A stretch of DNA of 64,000 bases from CAZIUL01 sp964542475 (GCA_964542475.1 CAZIUL010000009.1:65905-129904), one strand, 5' to 3'. Positions 25,832-35,296 are shown, numbered from the stretch's first letter. The notes: a model not told the origin generated them from the letters alone. Made by a program: numbers and translations.

Positions 25832-26926
25832 TCAAGATCTTATATCCGCGAGCCTGATGCCCCTCGAAATCCCGCTGATAACGAGCTTCAACTCGTCGGG
25901 GTTGTCCGCTGCATCCAGCGCCTCGTGGTACCCTATCTTCCCTTCGCTGTAAAGCTGGGCCAGGGACTGGTTGAACGTGACCGTGCCAAAGTACTCCCCT
26001 TCCCTCAGCGCCTTTGTGAGCTCGATGGTTCTCCCCTCTTTTATGATCTCCTTTACTGTCGGAGTATCAATCAACAATTCGCAAGCCGGAACGCGTCCGG
26101 TTCCATCTATAGTTTTAACGAGCCTCAGGGAGACCACTCCGGAAAGCACCAGCGAAAGCTGGAGACGGATGAGTTCGTGCTGGTGAGGGGGAAAATGTGC
26201 GAGAATCCGCTCAACGGTCTGAACAGCGTTTACTGTATGAAGAGTGGAGAGCACCAGATGCCCCGTTTCAGCGGCTTTTATCGCCGCTTCCATTGTATCC
26301 ATGTCGCGCATTTCGCCCATGACAATCACATCCGGGGCCTGTCGAACGGCATGTTTGAGAGCTGTTGTGAAATCCTTGGAATCCCTGCCGACTTCCCTCT
26401 GGGTAATGACGCTCCCCTTGTCGGTGAACACGTACTCTACCGGATCTTCGATGGTAATGACATGGCGGTGCATGTTGAGGTTGATGTGCTCGATCATGGA
26501 AGCCATACAGGTGGACTTGCCGCTTCCGGTGACCCCGGTTACCAGCACAAGACCACGGCTCAAACTGGAAAGCCTTTCCAGCTGTGGAGCGGGTAGGTTG
26601 AGCTTTCTGAAGGAAGGCACTTCGGATTGAATGTAGCGGAAAACCAACCCGGGCTCACCCATCTGTTTGAAGATGTTTACACGAAACCTCCCTACTCCGA
26701 CTACGGCATATGACAAGTCTATCTCTTCACCCTTGACATACCGCTCCATCCCCTGATCCTCGAGCAACTGGGCAAGAATCAGGGTTGCGAAATCCCGGGA
26801 TATCTCATCCTCGGATATGAACTTGAGACCACTTTTCCCCCGAACAGTGGGTCTGCACCCTGTTTTCAAAATCAGGTCGGACGCGTTCTCTTCCATCGTG
26901 ATCTTTAGTAAATCGTTTAGTTTCAT
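25832..26926 (-). CDS. PilT/PilU-type retraction ATPase (copy 2)
   Basis: 364 aa. Starts 'MKLNDLLKITMEENASDLIL'. Walker A GVTGSGKST (131-139), Asp box 'HVITIEDPVEYVFTDKGSVI', Walker B 'APDVIVMGEMRD' and His box 'TGHLVLSTLHT' are intact. No tetracysteine. It differs clearly from copy 1 at 8.7 kb, for example in the C-terminus. Many T4P organisms carry a PilT and an accessory PilU; this is likely the accessory motor, or a dedicated motor for the system with the PDZ protein. GGAAGAG precedes the ATG. Confidence 0.9.
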   Translation of the reverse strand: MKLNDLLKITMEENASDLILKTGCRPTVRGKSGLKFISEDEISRDFATLILAQLLEDQGMERYVKGEEIDLSYAVVGVGRFRVNIFKQMGEPGLVFRYIQSEVPSFRKLNLPAPQLERLSSLSRGLVLVTGVTGSGKSTCMASMIEHINLNMHRHVITIEDPVEYVFTDKGSVITQREVGRDSKDFTTALKHAVRQAPDVIVMGEMRDMDTMEAAIKAAETGHLVLSTLHTVNAVQTVERILAHFPPHQHELIRLQLSLVLSGVVSLRLVKTIDGTGRVPACELLIDTPTVKEIIKEGRTIELTKALREGEYFGTVTFNQSLAQLYSEGKIGYHEALDAADNPDELKLVISGISRGIRLADIRS

Positions 26927-27134
26927 TTCTCTTCCCTAGGATGCCTGTGGCTTTCCTTGTGAGCCAGGAAACCTGACCCCCTTAGTTTACCGTAACCGCA
27001 TATAGACCAACATGTTAATTATCGGTTCTTCGAGTATGACATCTTTAATGGAAAACCGGGTACTAGAAACAGAATCGACGAAAAGAGGGGGCGGCAGGCA
27101 AAATCCGGAGCGGGTCAACCTGTCACATGATCAC

Positions 27135-28130
27135 TCAATGGGCTTTCAGGTCGAGTTCACTAAGGATTGCACCGAGAAGACGGTTCAGGCCTTGGCCGCT
27201 GTGAGATGATATGAGGAAAACAGGACAGCCGATAGCTGTTGAGATCTTGCCAAGGTTCAAAGGAGGCCCTGTGAAAACGTCCGCCTTTGTGATAGCCACC
27301 AGCTGCGGCTTGGATGCTATTTTAGATGAATAGCTTTCGAGCTCTCTGAAAACGGTTTCATAGGCCTTCTCGAAAGAAGATTCGAGACCCTCGCGACAAT
27401 CGATGAGATGAAGCAGAATACGGGTTCTTTCCACATGTCGGAGAAACCGGTCCCCGAGTCCGTGGCCGGAATGCGCACCTTCGATAAGGCCTGGAATGTC
27501 CGCAAAAACGATCCGGTGAAAATCCACATCCACTACACCCAGCTGAGGCACAAGTGTTGTGAACGGGTAATCAGCGATCTGGGGAGTTGCTTTTGAAATC
27601 CGCGAAAGAAACGTCGACTTCCCTGCATTGGGCAGGCCGATGATGCCGACATCGGCAATCATCTTCAGCTCCAGAATGACCGACCGTTCCTCTCCCGGCT
27701 TGCCTTTCTCAAACCTTCGCGGGACCTGATCCACTGACGTGGCCATGCCTGCGTTCCCACGACCACCACGCCCTCCTCGCAGCAAAACGAAAGGTTTTTC
27801 AGAATCGGTTAGATCCTTGAGAATATTACCATGAGAAGCATCTTTGAAAACGGTGCCTGGCGGAACCTTCAGTAGCAGGTCTTCCCCGGATTTGCCGGTG
27901 CAGTTGCTCCCCCCCCCGGGCTTTCCGTTCTGAGCCGCGAAACGCTGGTTGTTATGGTATTTACCAAGGCTTGCAAGGCCGGGTTCCACCATAAAGACAA
28001 CGTCTCCGCCATTGCCCCCATTCCCTCCGTCCGGACCGCCTTTGGGGATGTACTTTTCCTTGCGGAAAGAAAGGCAACCGCTTCCACCACTTCCGGATCG
28101 AGCGTGAATAAGAACCTCATCCTTGAACAT
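27135..28130 (-). CDS. obgE: Ribosome-assembly GTPase Obg/CgtA
   Basis: 331 aa. The glycine-rich Obg fold (1-160, 'GGPDGGNGGNGGDVVFMV', 'RGGRGGRGNAGMATS') is followed by the G domain: G1 GLPNAGKST, switch 'ADYPFTTLVPQLGVV', G3 DIPGLIEGA, G4-like TKAD. The optional C-terminal OCT domain is absent, as in many Gram-negative forms. It acts in late 50S assembly and the stringent response. It follows rplU and rpmA, the usual order. Confidence 0.95.
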   Translation of the reverse strand: MFKDEVLIHARSGSGGSGCLSFRKEKYIPKGGPDGGNGGNGGDVVFMVEPGLASLGKYHNNQRFAAQNGKPGGGSNCTGKSGEDLLLKVPPGTVFKDASHGNILKDLTDSEKPFVLLRGGRGGRGNAGMATSVDQVPRRFEKGKPGEERSVILELKMIADVGIIGLPNAGKSTFLSRISKATPQIADYPFTTLVPQLGVVDVDFHRIVFADIPGLIEGAHSGHGLGDRFLRHVERTRILLHLIDCREGLESSFEKAYETVFRELESYSSKIASKPQLVAITKADVFTGPPLNLGKISTAIGCPVFLISSHSGQGLNRLLGAILSELDLKAH

Positions 28131-28304
28131 CTACCCATCTATCCCCAAGGTATGCCGTACAGAATATCGTTTCTTCAGGCGACAGGCGAAAAAAGGAAGT
28201 CATGTCCATGAGGAATTAATTGAGACAACGGAGGTGTTTAATTATTAATGAGTTAGCGCAATCAAGCCCCTTTTCACCAGCCACGGTAAAAAAAACCGTG
28301 TTTC

Positions 28305-28344
28305 TTAACTCTTGTCGGACTTGCCTGACCTGTCGGACTCTTCC
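28305..28344 (-). repeat. Repeat R3, copy b
   Basis: Reverse complement of the 3945-3987 sequence: GTCCGACA, GGTCAGGCAA, GTCCGACA with matching flanks (AGTTAA side and GGAAGA side). It lies in the 236-base rpmA-obgE gap next to a small CACGGT/ACCGTG hairpin (28281-28301). Confidence 0.7.
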
Positions 28345-28366
28345 GGAAGCCTTCTTCGCTATGAGA

Positions 28367-28609
28367 TTACTGCGCGTCTACGGAGATCTTTTTCCCCGGA
28401 TGATATGTAACAACCCCATCCACCAGCGAATACAAGGTAAAGTCGCGCCCCATACCCACATTCTTTGCGGGCTTGAATGGTGTACCGCACTGTCGCACCA
28501 GTATGGTTCCTGCAGTCACATACTGCCCTGCATACCGTTTGATGCCACGGAACTGCGCTTTGGAGTCCCTCCCGTTTCTTGAAGATCCCTGTCCTTTTTT
28601 ATGTGCCAT
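28367..28609 (-). CDS. rpmA: 50S ribosomal protein bL27
   Basis: 80 aa from the ATG at 28609 with a GAGGTG site upstream; an upstream ATG adds six non-conserved residues and is rejected. Family text '[19 protein letters not shown]' and '[20 protein letters not shown]' is clear. The N-terminus reaches the peptidyl-transferase centre. There is no Firmicute-type N-terminal extension. It is cotranscribed with rplU. Confidence 0.97.
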   Translation of the reverse strand: MAHKKGQGSSRNGRDSKAQFRGIKRYAGQYVTAGTILVRQCGTPFKPAKNVGMGRDFTLYSLVDGVVTYHPGKKISVDAQ

Positions 28610-28709
28610 AAAACACCTCGTTATCATATGTCGAGCTGATGCTTTCCCTTTTCAACACATCCGGCTCTGATTCAGTTTCATGCTTCGTAAACGATGCCGT
28701 AAACAGTCG

Positions 28710-29015
28710 CTATGATGCCTCAATGGACTTGATTTCAATCCTGGTATACTTTTGGCGGTGGCCTATGAGGCGACGGTACTTCTTGCGCCTCTTGAACTTT
28801 TGTACGCGAATCTTCTTCCCCAGCTCCTTCCCCTTTACAAGCCCCACGACTTTTGCCCCTTCGACAAAAGGTTCACCGATCTTTCCATCCACGAGAAGCA
28901 CGCGGTCAAAACTGATCTCGCTGCCTTCAGCCGCCTGCTTCCAGTCGATGAGAACGCTATCGCCCTCTTTAACCTTGAACTGCTGGCCACTGTCCTGAAA
29001 AATTGCAAACACCAC
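28710..29015 (-). CDS. rplU: 50S ribosomal protein bL21
   Basis: 101 aa from a GTG at 29015: AAGGAG lies exactly six bases upstream, and the product then starts 'VVFAIFQDSGQQFKV', as L21 should. The ATG at 29033 would place the ribosome site inside the gene. The C-terminus has the basic 'FKRRKKYRRLIGHRQKYT'. It binds 23S rRNA. It is first of the rplU-rpmA-(obgE) set. Confidence 0.95.
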   Translation of the reverse strand: MVFAIFQDSGQQFKVKEGDSVLIDWKQAAEGSEISFDRVLLVDGKIGEPFVEGAKVVGLVKGKELGKKIRVQKFKRRKKYRRLIGHRQKYTRIEIKSIEAS

Positions 29016-29202
29016 TATTAACTCCTTCCGCATGACCGGACGAGATGATTACTTGCCAGCCGATAACAACCGCGCAAAGGACTATCCGTTGCATCGTCCT
29101 CTGAAAACAAGGCTATTCCCGGCAAACAAAAGGCCGCAATCATATACATAACCGAAGCCTTGTTCAATCTTTTTTTCGAGTTGGTTCTGTTTTTTCAGGA
29201 TT

Positions 29203-30759
29203 CTATGGGCGCCCATTCTCTGAGTTCTGGAAATCAACGGCTTCATTCTCGATTATGATCTCCCCTAACGGAACCCGCCAGGAACCGACAATGGTGACTT
29301 TTTTGTTGCTGATATCCTCTAACTCAAGTAATAAACGCCTTTTGTGGTTGTTTATGTAATCAGCTATCTTAGGGTTCACAACAATGTTCAGTTCCTTTTG
29401 CTTGTTTGTAACCCACAACCTGATTTTTCGAATGATGTTCAGGGTCGATGTCTCAAGAGAAGCCACGTAACCCGTGCCATTGCAGTTATCACACCGATCG
29501 AACACAGAAAGTTTTAAACTAGGGCGCACACGCTGCCTGGTCAACTCGATTATTCCAAATGGCGACATGCGGGCAAGCTTGATCCTGGCCCGGTCTGGTT
29601 TGAGGGAGTCTCGGAACATCTTTTCAACAGCACGTTTATGTTCATCCTCCTGCATGTCGATGAAATCACAGATGATCAAACCGCCAAGATCACGAAGCCG
29701 GAGCTGGCGTGCGATCTCCTTCGCAGCCTCAATATTGATCTGAAATGCGGTCTCCTCCAGCTTTCCCCCCTTGAACTTGCCAGAGTTAACATCTATGGCC
29801 ACCAAGGCCTCTGTCTGCTCAATGACAAGAGAGCCGCCTGATTTCAATGGTATGTCTCGGTCAAGAAGCATCACAAGTTCTTTTTCGACGTTATAGTGGT
29901 CAAAAAGCGGATGTTTACCCTTGTACAGCTTCACCGAATTCGCCTGTCTGGGCATCACGATCTTCATAAAATCGCTGATACGCTTATAAACATCTTCCGA
30001 ATCCACCAGAACCTCCTCGACGTTCGAGGAATAAAGGTCCCTGAGAGCCCGTATGGCAAGATCGTTTTCCAGGTAAAGTGTGGCTGGAGCAGCCTGGGAT
30101 TTGATTCGCTTCTGTATTGCTTTCCACAGGTTGTTCAGATATCTGATGTCCTTCTTGAGCTCCTGCTTGGTCTGTCCCGCCCCCGCTGTTCGTACGATCA
30201 GACCCATCTTCTCCGGAATATCCAGGCTATCAATGAGCTCTTTCAGCTTGTTACGTTCCGAATCATCCTCTATCTTGCGTGAGATCCCCCGCTTCGCTGT
30301 CCCTGGCATGTATACCAGATATCGCCCCGGCAAGCTGATGTATGTCGTGAGAGCCGGGGCCTTGTTCCCGATACCGTCCTTGGTCACCTGGACGATAAGG
30401 TCCTGACCCTTGGATAGAAGCTTCCCGATGGACTGGGCATTCTTTTTGGAACTTTTCCTACCGGTTTTCTTTTTCTTGTCGTTTTCATCCGAGCCGGAAC
30501 CCGATCCCTCTTTTTTCTGCTCCTTTACGTTTTCCATCAGATCTGAAACATGCAGAAAACCATGCCTTGAGCCTCCGAAATCAACAAATGCGGAATCTAT
30601 GCTCGGCTCGATGTTAACGATCTTCCCCATGTAAATGTTCCCGATACGCGAACATAACGATGACCTCTCCATGTAGAACTCATCGAGCTTGTTATCTTCG
30701 AGTATCGCCACCCGGCTCTCTTCCGCCTCGGTGGCGTTAAACAGCATCACTTTTACCAT
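29203..30759 (-). CDS. rng: Ribonuclease G/E family endoribonuclease
   Basis: 518 aa. The N-terminal S1 domain (about 35-125) is interrupted by a charged low-complexity insert (about 77-110, Glu/Lys/Ser/Gly rich). The catalytic DNase I-like domain shows 'ALVAIDVNSGK' (Asp313) and 'LIICDFIDMQ' (Asp355), and the Zn-link 'CDNCNGTG' (Cys413/Cys416) for dimer pairing. Length and lack of a long C-terminal scaffold fit RNase G rather than RNase E. It acts in 16S rRNA 5' maturation and mRNA decay. It stands between rplU and the DUF2344 gene, a common order. Confidence 0.93.
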   Translation of the reverse strand: MVKVMLFNATEAEESRVAILEDNKLDEFYMERSSLCSRIGNIYMGKIVNIEPSIDSAFVDFGGSRHGFLHVSDLMENVKEQKKEGSGSGSDENDKKKKTGRKSSKKNAQSIGKLLSKGQDLIVQVTKDGIGNKAPALTTYISLPGRYLVYMPGTAKRGISRKIEDDSERNKLKELIDSLDIPEKMGLIVRTAGAGQTKQELKKDIRYLNNLWKAIQKRIKSQAAPATLYLENDLAIRALRDLYSSNVEEVLVDSEDVYKRISDFMKIVMPRQANSVKLYKGKHPLFDHYNVEKELVMLLDRDIPLKSGGSLVIEQTEALVAIDVNSGKFKGGKLEETAFQINIEAAKEIARQLRLRDLGGLIICDFIDMQEDEHKRAVEKMFRDSLKPDRARIKLARMSPFGIIELTRQRVRPSLKLSVFDRCDNCNGTGYVASLETSTLNIIRKIRLWVTNKQKELNIVVNPKIADYINNHKRRLLLELEDISNKKVTIVGSWRVPLGEIIIENEAVDFQNSENGRP

Positions 30760-30916
30760 TTTACATCCGTACGAATCAAACCCGGCATGCTGTCTCCCAC
30801 AATCGAAAAAACGTTAACGGCACCAGATCAAGAACAAACATACAACTCCTGCTCTACTATATTCGTTGCTAACAATCAGCTATGCTCGATAAAAAAATAA
30901 AAATCCAAGGTCCGGA

Positions 30917-31585
30917 TCATCTGTTTGATTCAAGGCCGCTCTGAGGATTTCCATGGATAACGGGTGAATGTATGATTCTGAGCGCTTTGACCATTACATG
31001 TTCCTGCGAGGCCAGCTTGTAAAGGGCCCTGGCCAAGTCACCAATCCGCGGCTGCCTGCCGCCCATGCCTTCCAGCTCAAACAGCACAAACCCGTCTCTC
31101 ATCTCATAACGTCGTATTAAAGGCCGAACATCCACGGTAAAACAACGGTCTTTTCGCGTGACGGTTGTTTCGATTTTTTCCATGGCGATCCATCTTCCAG
31201 CGGCTGATTCGACATCCTCGGCAGGGCCGTCAAAACAAAGAGTAAGCCCGATCTCTTCGGCATCCAACCCTTCCGGCCCGCCCCTGACAGCCTTGGTGAT
31301 TGTAAAGCCTCCGGGCAGCTGTGCGTTGAGACTACTGCAAAGTTCCCCTGGGTTAACCTCATCCGCCAGTTTCACGGAGATCCATTCACCGTCGGTTTCG
31401 ACCCCAACTGGAACGGCCCTGAATGAGGACAGCCGGATATGCGGATTACATCCTTGTGTAAAGCAAAGAGGCAGGCCTGTCCTCCTCAAGGCCCTTTCAA
31501 GGATCCTGATCGTGTCCAGGTGTGAGAAAAAAACCGCATCACCGCTCTTGGTATAGATAAATGAAAACAAAGGACCCTCTGGCAT
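30917..31585 (-). CDS. DUF2344 / TIGR03936-family protein (radical-SAM partner)
   Basis: 222 aa from the ATG at 31585 (AAGG six bases upstream; the frame extends to 31648 with repetitive non-conserved text). Family pattern: 'FIYTKSGDAVFFSHLDTIRI', 'RALRRTGLPLCFTQGCNPHI' and 'SSFRAVPVGVET'. This family is usually encoded right after, or fused to, a B12-binding radical SAM protein (TIGR03960 type) and next to rng-rplU-rpmA-obgE. Here that partner is missing: upstream are only 257 bases and then pilQ. The biochemical role is unknown. Confidence 0.85.
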   Translation of the reverse strand: MPEGPLFSFIYTKSGDAVFFSHLDTIRILERALRRTGLPLCFTQGCNPHIRLSSFRAVPVGVETDGEWISVKLADEVNPGELCSSLNAQLPGGFTITKAVRGGPEGLDAEEIGLTLCFDGPAEDVESAAGRWIAMEKIETTVTRKDRCFTVDVRPLIRRYEMRDGFVLFELEGMGGRQPRIGDLARALYKLASQEHVMVKALRIIHSPVIHGNPQSGLESNR

Positions 31586-31735
31586 TCTTGCCTTCGACTG
31601 TTCAACATTCAGCATTCGACATTCGCCTGCCGGAGCCTGAAGAAACAAACAGACAAAATACTACCTGTCAGCAAAAACAGGCAAGGAAAATATCATGGAT
31701 GTATAAAGGGCCAGACCGGAACAGGGAGGGGAAAA

Positions 31736-31773
31736 GGAAGCCGGCGCCCTGTTGTCAGGATACGCCGGCTTCC
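31736..31773 (-). terminator. Rho-independent terminator after the secretin gene
   Basis: GGAAGCCGGCG (31763-31773, read on the minus strand) pairs with CGCCGGCTTCC (31736-31746) over 11 bases and is followed by TTTT on the minus strand, 70 bases after the pilQ stop. It would end the pilMNOPQ operon. Confidence 0.75.
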
Positions 31774-31842
31774 AACCGCCTATGATGTCCTTCGTGTTCC
31801 ACGCCGCGTCAGGCGCATTCAGGCTGCCCTGCCTTTGGACGA

Positions 31843-33693
31843 TCAGTTTTCCTCTTCGATAACGACCTCGCCCACGCCCATGTCGCCCACGAGATCGGAG
31901 AACTCTTCTCCACCGCTTTCATAGATTCTTAAAAATTCCTCGCTGAGGTCCATCTTTGCCTTGCTGGCCCCTCCCTCGATGATCCTTGGCCTGATCATGA
32001 CGATCAGGTCTTCCTTGATCTTAATGCTCGATTTCGACTTGAACAGATACCCGAGGTAAGGTATGTCACCCAGCCAGGGAACTTTGGTGACAACCTCTGT
32101 TTCACGGTTGCTGACGAGGCCTCCTATCACCCCGAACTGTCCCGACTCCAGCATCAGGTTCGTGACCACGGTCTGACTCCTTACGCGCGGGAGGTACATC
32201 TCGTTGAGAAAGCCTGCAGCGTATATGCTGAACTTGTCGAAGCCCTCCATGTTTGCGTCCGTGCTCTTGCCGCTGAGCGATTCGGCCTTAGGGATGATCG
32301 ACATGACGATCCGGTTCGTGCCCGGAATGACGTGCGGCGTGACAAAAAGCTGAAACCCCAGATGAATGGGCGAGTTCGAGGCCTCCTTGATCGTGTACTG
32401 CAGATCACCGGCCTGGCCCGCCTTGGCCTCGATCTGGGCCCACCTGACCGTGTCTCCGACATTGATCGTGGCCTCGTGATGGTCCAGGGTCACAACGTGA
32501 GGGTTCTGAAAAACCCTGCTCGAGGAGCTGATCTCCACCAGGTGAACCAGAAACTTGATCGGGGAAAAGTCCAGGGTTCCGTTGGTAACACCGGGCACCG
32601 GTGTCCAGTTGTTGATGTCAATATTAGGTGTCGGGCCCGGCATGACGGTGTCATTAAACCCGCCCTTGCCCAGATTGAAAGGAAAAGCAAGCGCCCTCTT
32701 GGCACCATCCCAGCTTGCGCCGATGCCTGTCCCGTTCAGCGGATCGGTAAACCCGAAAGATGCGTCGAAGTTGTCCCTCTTTTCGAAACTGATGAACTGA
32801 ACATCGATCAGAACCTGTAGCGGTTCCTGGTCAAGCCTCTCCAGTATCTCATCGATCCTGTCCAGGATGGGCTTGATGTCTTTCACGAAAATAACGTTGT
32901 CCTTCGGGAAAAAATCAAGCTTTCCGTTATCCGAAAGCAGGCTTTCAATAGCCTTGAGGAGAGGAAAGTCCACCCTTGATTCGTGCTGTGCGGGCTGGTT
33001 TTCGCCTTCGATGTATTCGCTCGCGATCTTTGGAACATAGATGTTTCTCGGCCTTATGTACTTCAACTCGAAAACACGCGTTTCGAGCTGCTGCACGAGA
33101 GACTCGGAGGTGACGATACGATACACGCCGCGGTTCTCCTCGACCATGTGGTAGCCCAGGGTCTTGACAACATTCTCCATCGCGTCTTTCCAGGGAATGT
33201 CGTCAACGTTCATGTTCACGGTTCCCTCGACATCAGGCGCTATGATTACATCCGCGTTGCCGGCCAAGGCTATTGCGGTTATAACACGTTTGATGTCCTC
33301 ATCGACGAAGGTGAACTGCACACGCTCGGGTTTTTCCACCCTGAATACCTTCGAGGATTTTTCTATCACGATACAGCCGGCCTTCTCCGCAACGATGTCA
33401 AGGGCATCGCGCCACGGAACATTGTTTAGGGTCAGGCTTATCATTGCATCCTTGCCCTGCTCAAGCAGTATGTTGACGCCGACCTCGTTGATAATATGAT
33501 CAAGCACGTCAGACAACGGCCGCTCCTTGGCAACAATGCTAATCATCGCATCATCGTTTATCAGGCCCGGCACTTTCTCGCCTTCTCCAAGCACCTGGGC
33601 GCTTGAAGCCGACCATGACGAACTCAACAAAAGAACAGCAACACACACCAACAAACACTCGATGCCACGCTTGAATACCGGAACAGGCGTCAT
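31843..33693 (-). CDS. pilQ: Outer-membrane secretin PilQ
   Basis: 616 aa with a signal peptide (about 1-32, cut near ASSAQ). Two STN/secretin-N domains: 'ISIVAKERPLSDVLDHII' (about 51-120) and 'FTFVDEDIKRVITAIALAG' (about 127-195). An N1-like domain precedes the C-terminal secretin barrel, with 'LMLESGQFGVIGGLVSNRE' and 'VPWLGDIPYLGYLFKSK' and a terminal 'LIVMIRPRII'. No AMIN domain is seen. It forms the multimeric outer-membrane gate for the pilus. It is last of the pilM-N-O/P-Q operon, ahead of a terminator. Confidence 0.93.
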   Translation of the reverse strand: MTPVPVFKRGIECLLVCVAVLLLSSSWSASSAQVLGEGEKVPGLINDDAMISIVAKERPLSDVLDHIINEVGVNILLEQGKDAMISLTLNNVPWRDALDIVAEKAGCIVIEKSSKVFRVEKPERVQFTFVDEDIKRVITAIALAGNADVIIAPDVEGTVNMNVDDIPWKDAMENVVKTLGYHMVEENRGVYRIVTSESLVQQLETRVFELKYIRPRNIYVPKIASEYIEGENQPAQHESRVDFPLLKAIESLLSDNGKLDFFPKDNVIFVKDIKPILDRIDEILERLDQEPLQVLIDVQFISFEKRDNFDASFGFTDPLNGTGIGASWDGAKRALAFPFNLGKGGFNDTVMPGPTPNIDINNWTPVPGVTNGTLDFSPIKFLVHLVEISSSSRVFQNPHVVTLDHHEATINVGDTVRWAQIEAKAGQAGDLQYTIKEASNSPIHLGFQLFVTPHVIPGTNRIVMSIIPKAESLSGKSTDANMEGFDKFSIYAAGFLNEMYLPRVRSQTVVTNLMLESGQFGVIGGLVSNRETEVVTKVPWLGDIPYLGYLFKSKSSIKIKEDLIVMIRPRIIEGGASKAKMDLSEEFLRIYESGGEEFSDLVGDMGVGEVVIEEEN

Positions 33694-33813
33694 ACAACAC
33701 CTCCTTAGCTACACAAAACTTCTCTGGCGACTATCACATCGCATCGCCACCAGTGCCTTTTCCTTTGAATGGTCCCCGGAACCGGCAAAAACCCCTCATG
33801 ATAATCTTATCCT

Positions 33814-35256
33814 TCATGGATTGATTTCGAAGGGCTGGTTCTTGTACCGGAACATGACTCTTTCTGTTTCGATTTTTTCGACAACCAGATCCTCCTGCAC
33901 AAACTGCCCCTCCATGAGAACCTGACCGTTTACAATTATGACGGATCGCTCCGTTTTGCTGATAATACCGCTGATCTTTATAGGAATCTTGTAGAACTCC
34001 CGGGCAGCGCGCGCCTTGATGTATATCTTCTCGATCTGGTTAATAACCGATCCCCTCTCATCATCCAACTCAGCAGCAGCCAATGCCTGGACTCCTATGT
34101 CCCCTTTCATCAGCTCGTAATCTCTCACGCACCTTTCATAATCCCCGGTGTCGAGCATCGTTTTGAGCTTGTCCCGCATATCCGTCAAGTGACCCAGCAA
34201 AACACCGGAAGGCATAACCTCCTCATCCCCGGTGTTTATCTTGTTGATTTCCTTCAGGCCGGGCAAAATTATGCGGTCCATTTTTTTCACGCATGCCGGA
34301 TCCGTGATCCACCTCTTTTCGATCGCCTCGTTGACCCGGTTGTTAATCTCGATTATTTTCTCCGCGGCCTCTTTTCTGATCTCTAACCCACGAATGAACG
34401 GCATACTCACCGTGTCCTTCATATACTCTAAAAGCCCGTTTACCTCGAATATCTTGTCCATCATGCCGGAAATGAACTCTTCCTGATCGGCCACATCCAG
34501 CCCGAAACCGCCTTTTCCCGAGGCGGCCCACCTTCTCGGGTCGATAAACGGGTCGCGAATTGTCGGGTCAGCAACATGTTCGTAGTGGTCGATCTTGAAA
34601 TCACCCCGCCAGGTGATGATCTCGTCGATGATCATGTCCCGTTTTTTGTTATAATTTTGTATTTTCGTGGCACCCGCTTTTCCCTCGTTTCCATGATACA
34701 CGTATGTCTCCACGAGCATGTCCATTCCATGTGACACATCGCTCCGAAGCGTGTCCTCGTCGTACTCTCCGGCCTTGATCCTGATTTCGGTGATCTTCAA
34801 GAACCGCTCGTAGTTTTCGATCATGGAGATAAAATCGAGGAATTGAAAAATATTGCATCGCAAGTCGAGTCTGAAAGATTCCTTATCGAAAATCTGCGGG
34901 CCCTTTCTCTGTCGGATCGACCGCCTGTCGTCCCTCAAGCTCGTCAGCACGACATTGGACTTGTTCGCGAAATCGCTCAAACCCTTGACGAATTCGTTTA
35001 CCTCCTTTGTATTCGGCAGGATCTTAACGTACCGGTTTACATTCTCACGGATTATGATGACTTCCTTCTCCAATGAAGCGACCTTGCCGCACTTGATCTT
35101 TGCAACGGCCACTTGACCCCGCAAAGCCTCCTCCTCCTCCACTACCCTCTGATACTCATCATAAATCCAGTAAGACAGGCCCCCGCTTCCCAGAAGAATC
35201 AACAAAGTGAAGGCAACCATGAAAATCTGGTATTTTTTCCGTGTCATCTTGGCCAA
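33814..35256 (-). CDS. PilO-PilP fusion-like alignment protein
   Basis: 480 aa. A basic cytoplasmic tail and one transmembrane helix (about 12-31) lead into a coiled coil and a PilO-like ferredoxin fold (to about 190, 'SFRLDLRCNIFQFLDFISMI'). A long helical, charged middle (about 195-415) has no recognised domain. The C-terminal 60 residues ('KIPIKISGIISKTERSVIIV...VEKIETERVMFRYKNQPFEI') have the beta pattern of PilP/GspC homology-region domains. PilN and PilO line the inner-membrane alignment complex, and PilP contacts the secretin. A single chain doing both explains why no separate pilP follows. The fusion is inferred from pattern, not a search. Confidence 0.75.
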   Translation of the reverse strand: MAKMTRKKYQIFMVAFTLLILLGSGGLSYWIYDEYQRVVEEEEALRGQVAVAKIKCGKVASLEKEVIIIRENVNRYVKILPNTKEVNEFVKGLSDFANKSNVVLTSLRDDRRSIRQRKGPQIFDKESFRLDLRCNIFQFLDFISMIENYERFLKITEIRIKAGEYDEDTLRSDVSHGMDMLVETYVYHGNEGKAGATKIQNYNKKRDMIIDEIITWRGDFKIDHYEHVADPTIRDPFIDPRRWAASGKGGFGLDVADQEEFISGMMDKIFEVNGLLEYMKDTVSMPFIRGLEIRKEAAEKIIEINNRVNEAIEKRWITDPACVKKMDRIILPGLKEINKINTGDEEVMPSGVLLGHLTDMRDKLKTMLDTGDYERCVRDYELMKGDIGVQALAAAELDDERGSVINQIEKIYIKARAAREFYKIPIKISGIISKTERSVIIVNGQVLMEGQFVQEDLVVEKIETERVMFRYKNQPFEINP

Positions 35257-35296
35257 CGCTACAGCTCCTCTACCTTTTTTAAGAACCAGTTGGGGA

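Noticed and set aside
28281..28301. CACGGT/ACCGTG hairpin as a terminator after rpmA
   Set aside because: On the minus strand no T-run follows the stem; only on the plus strand, where there is no gene to end.
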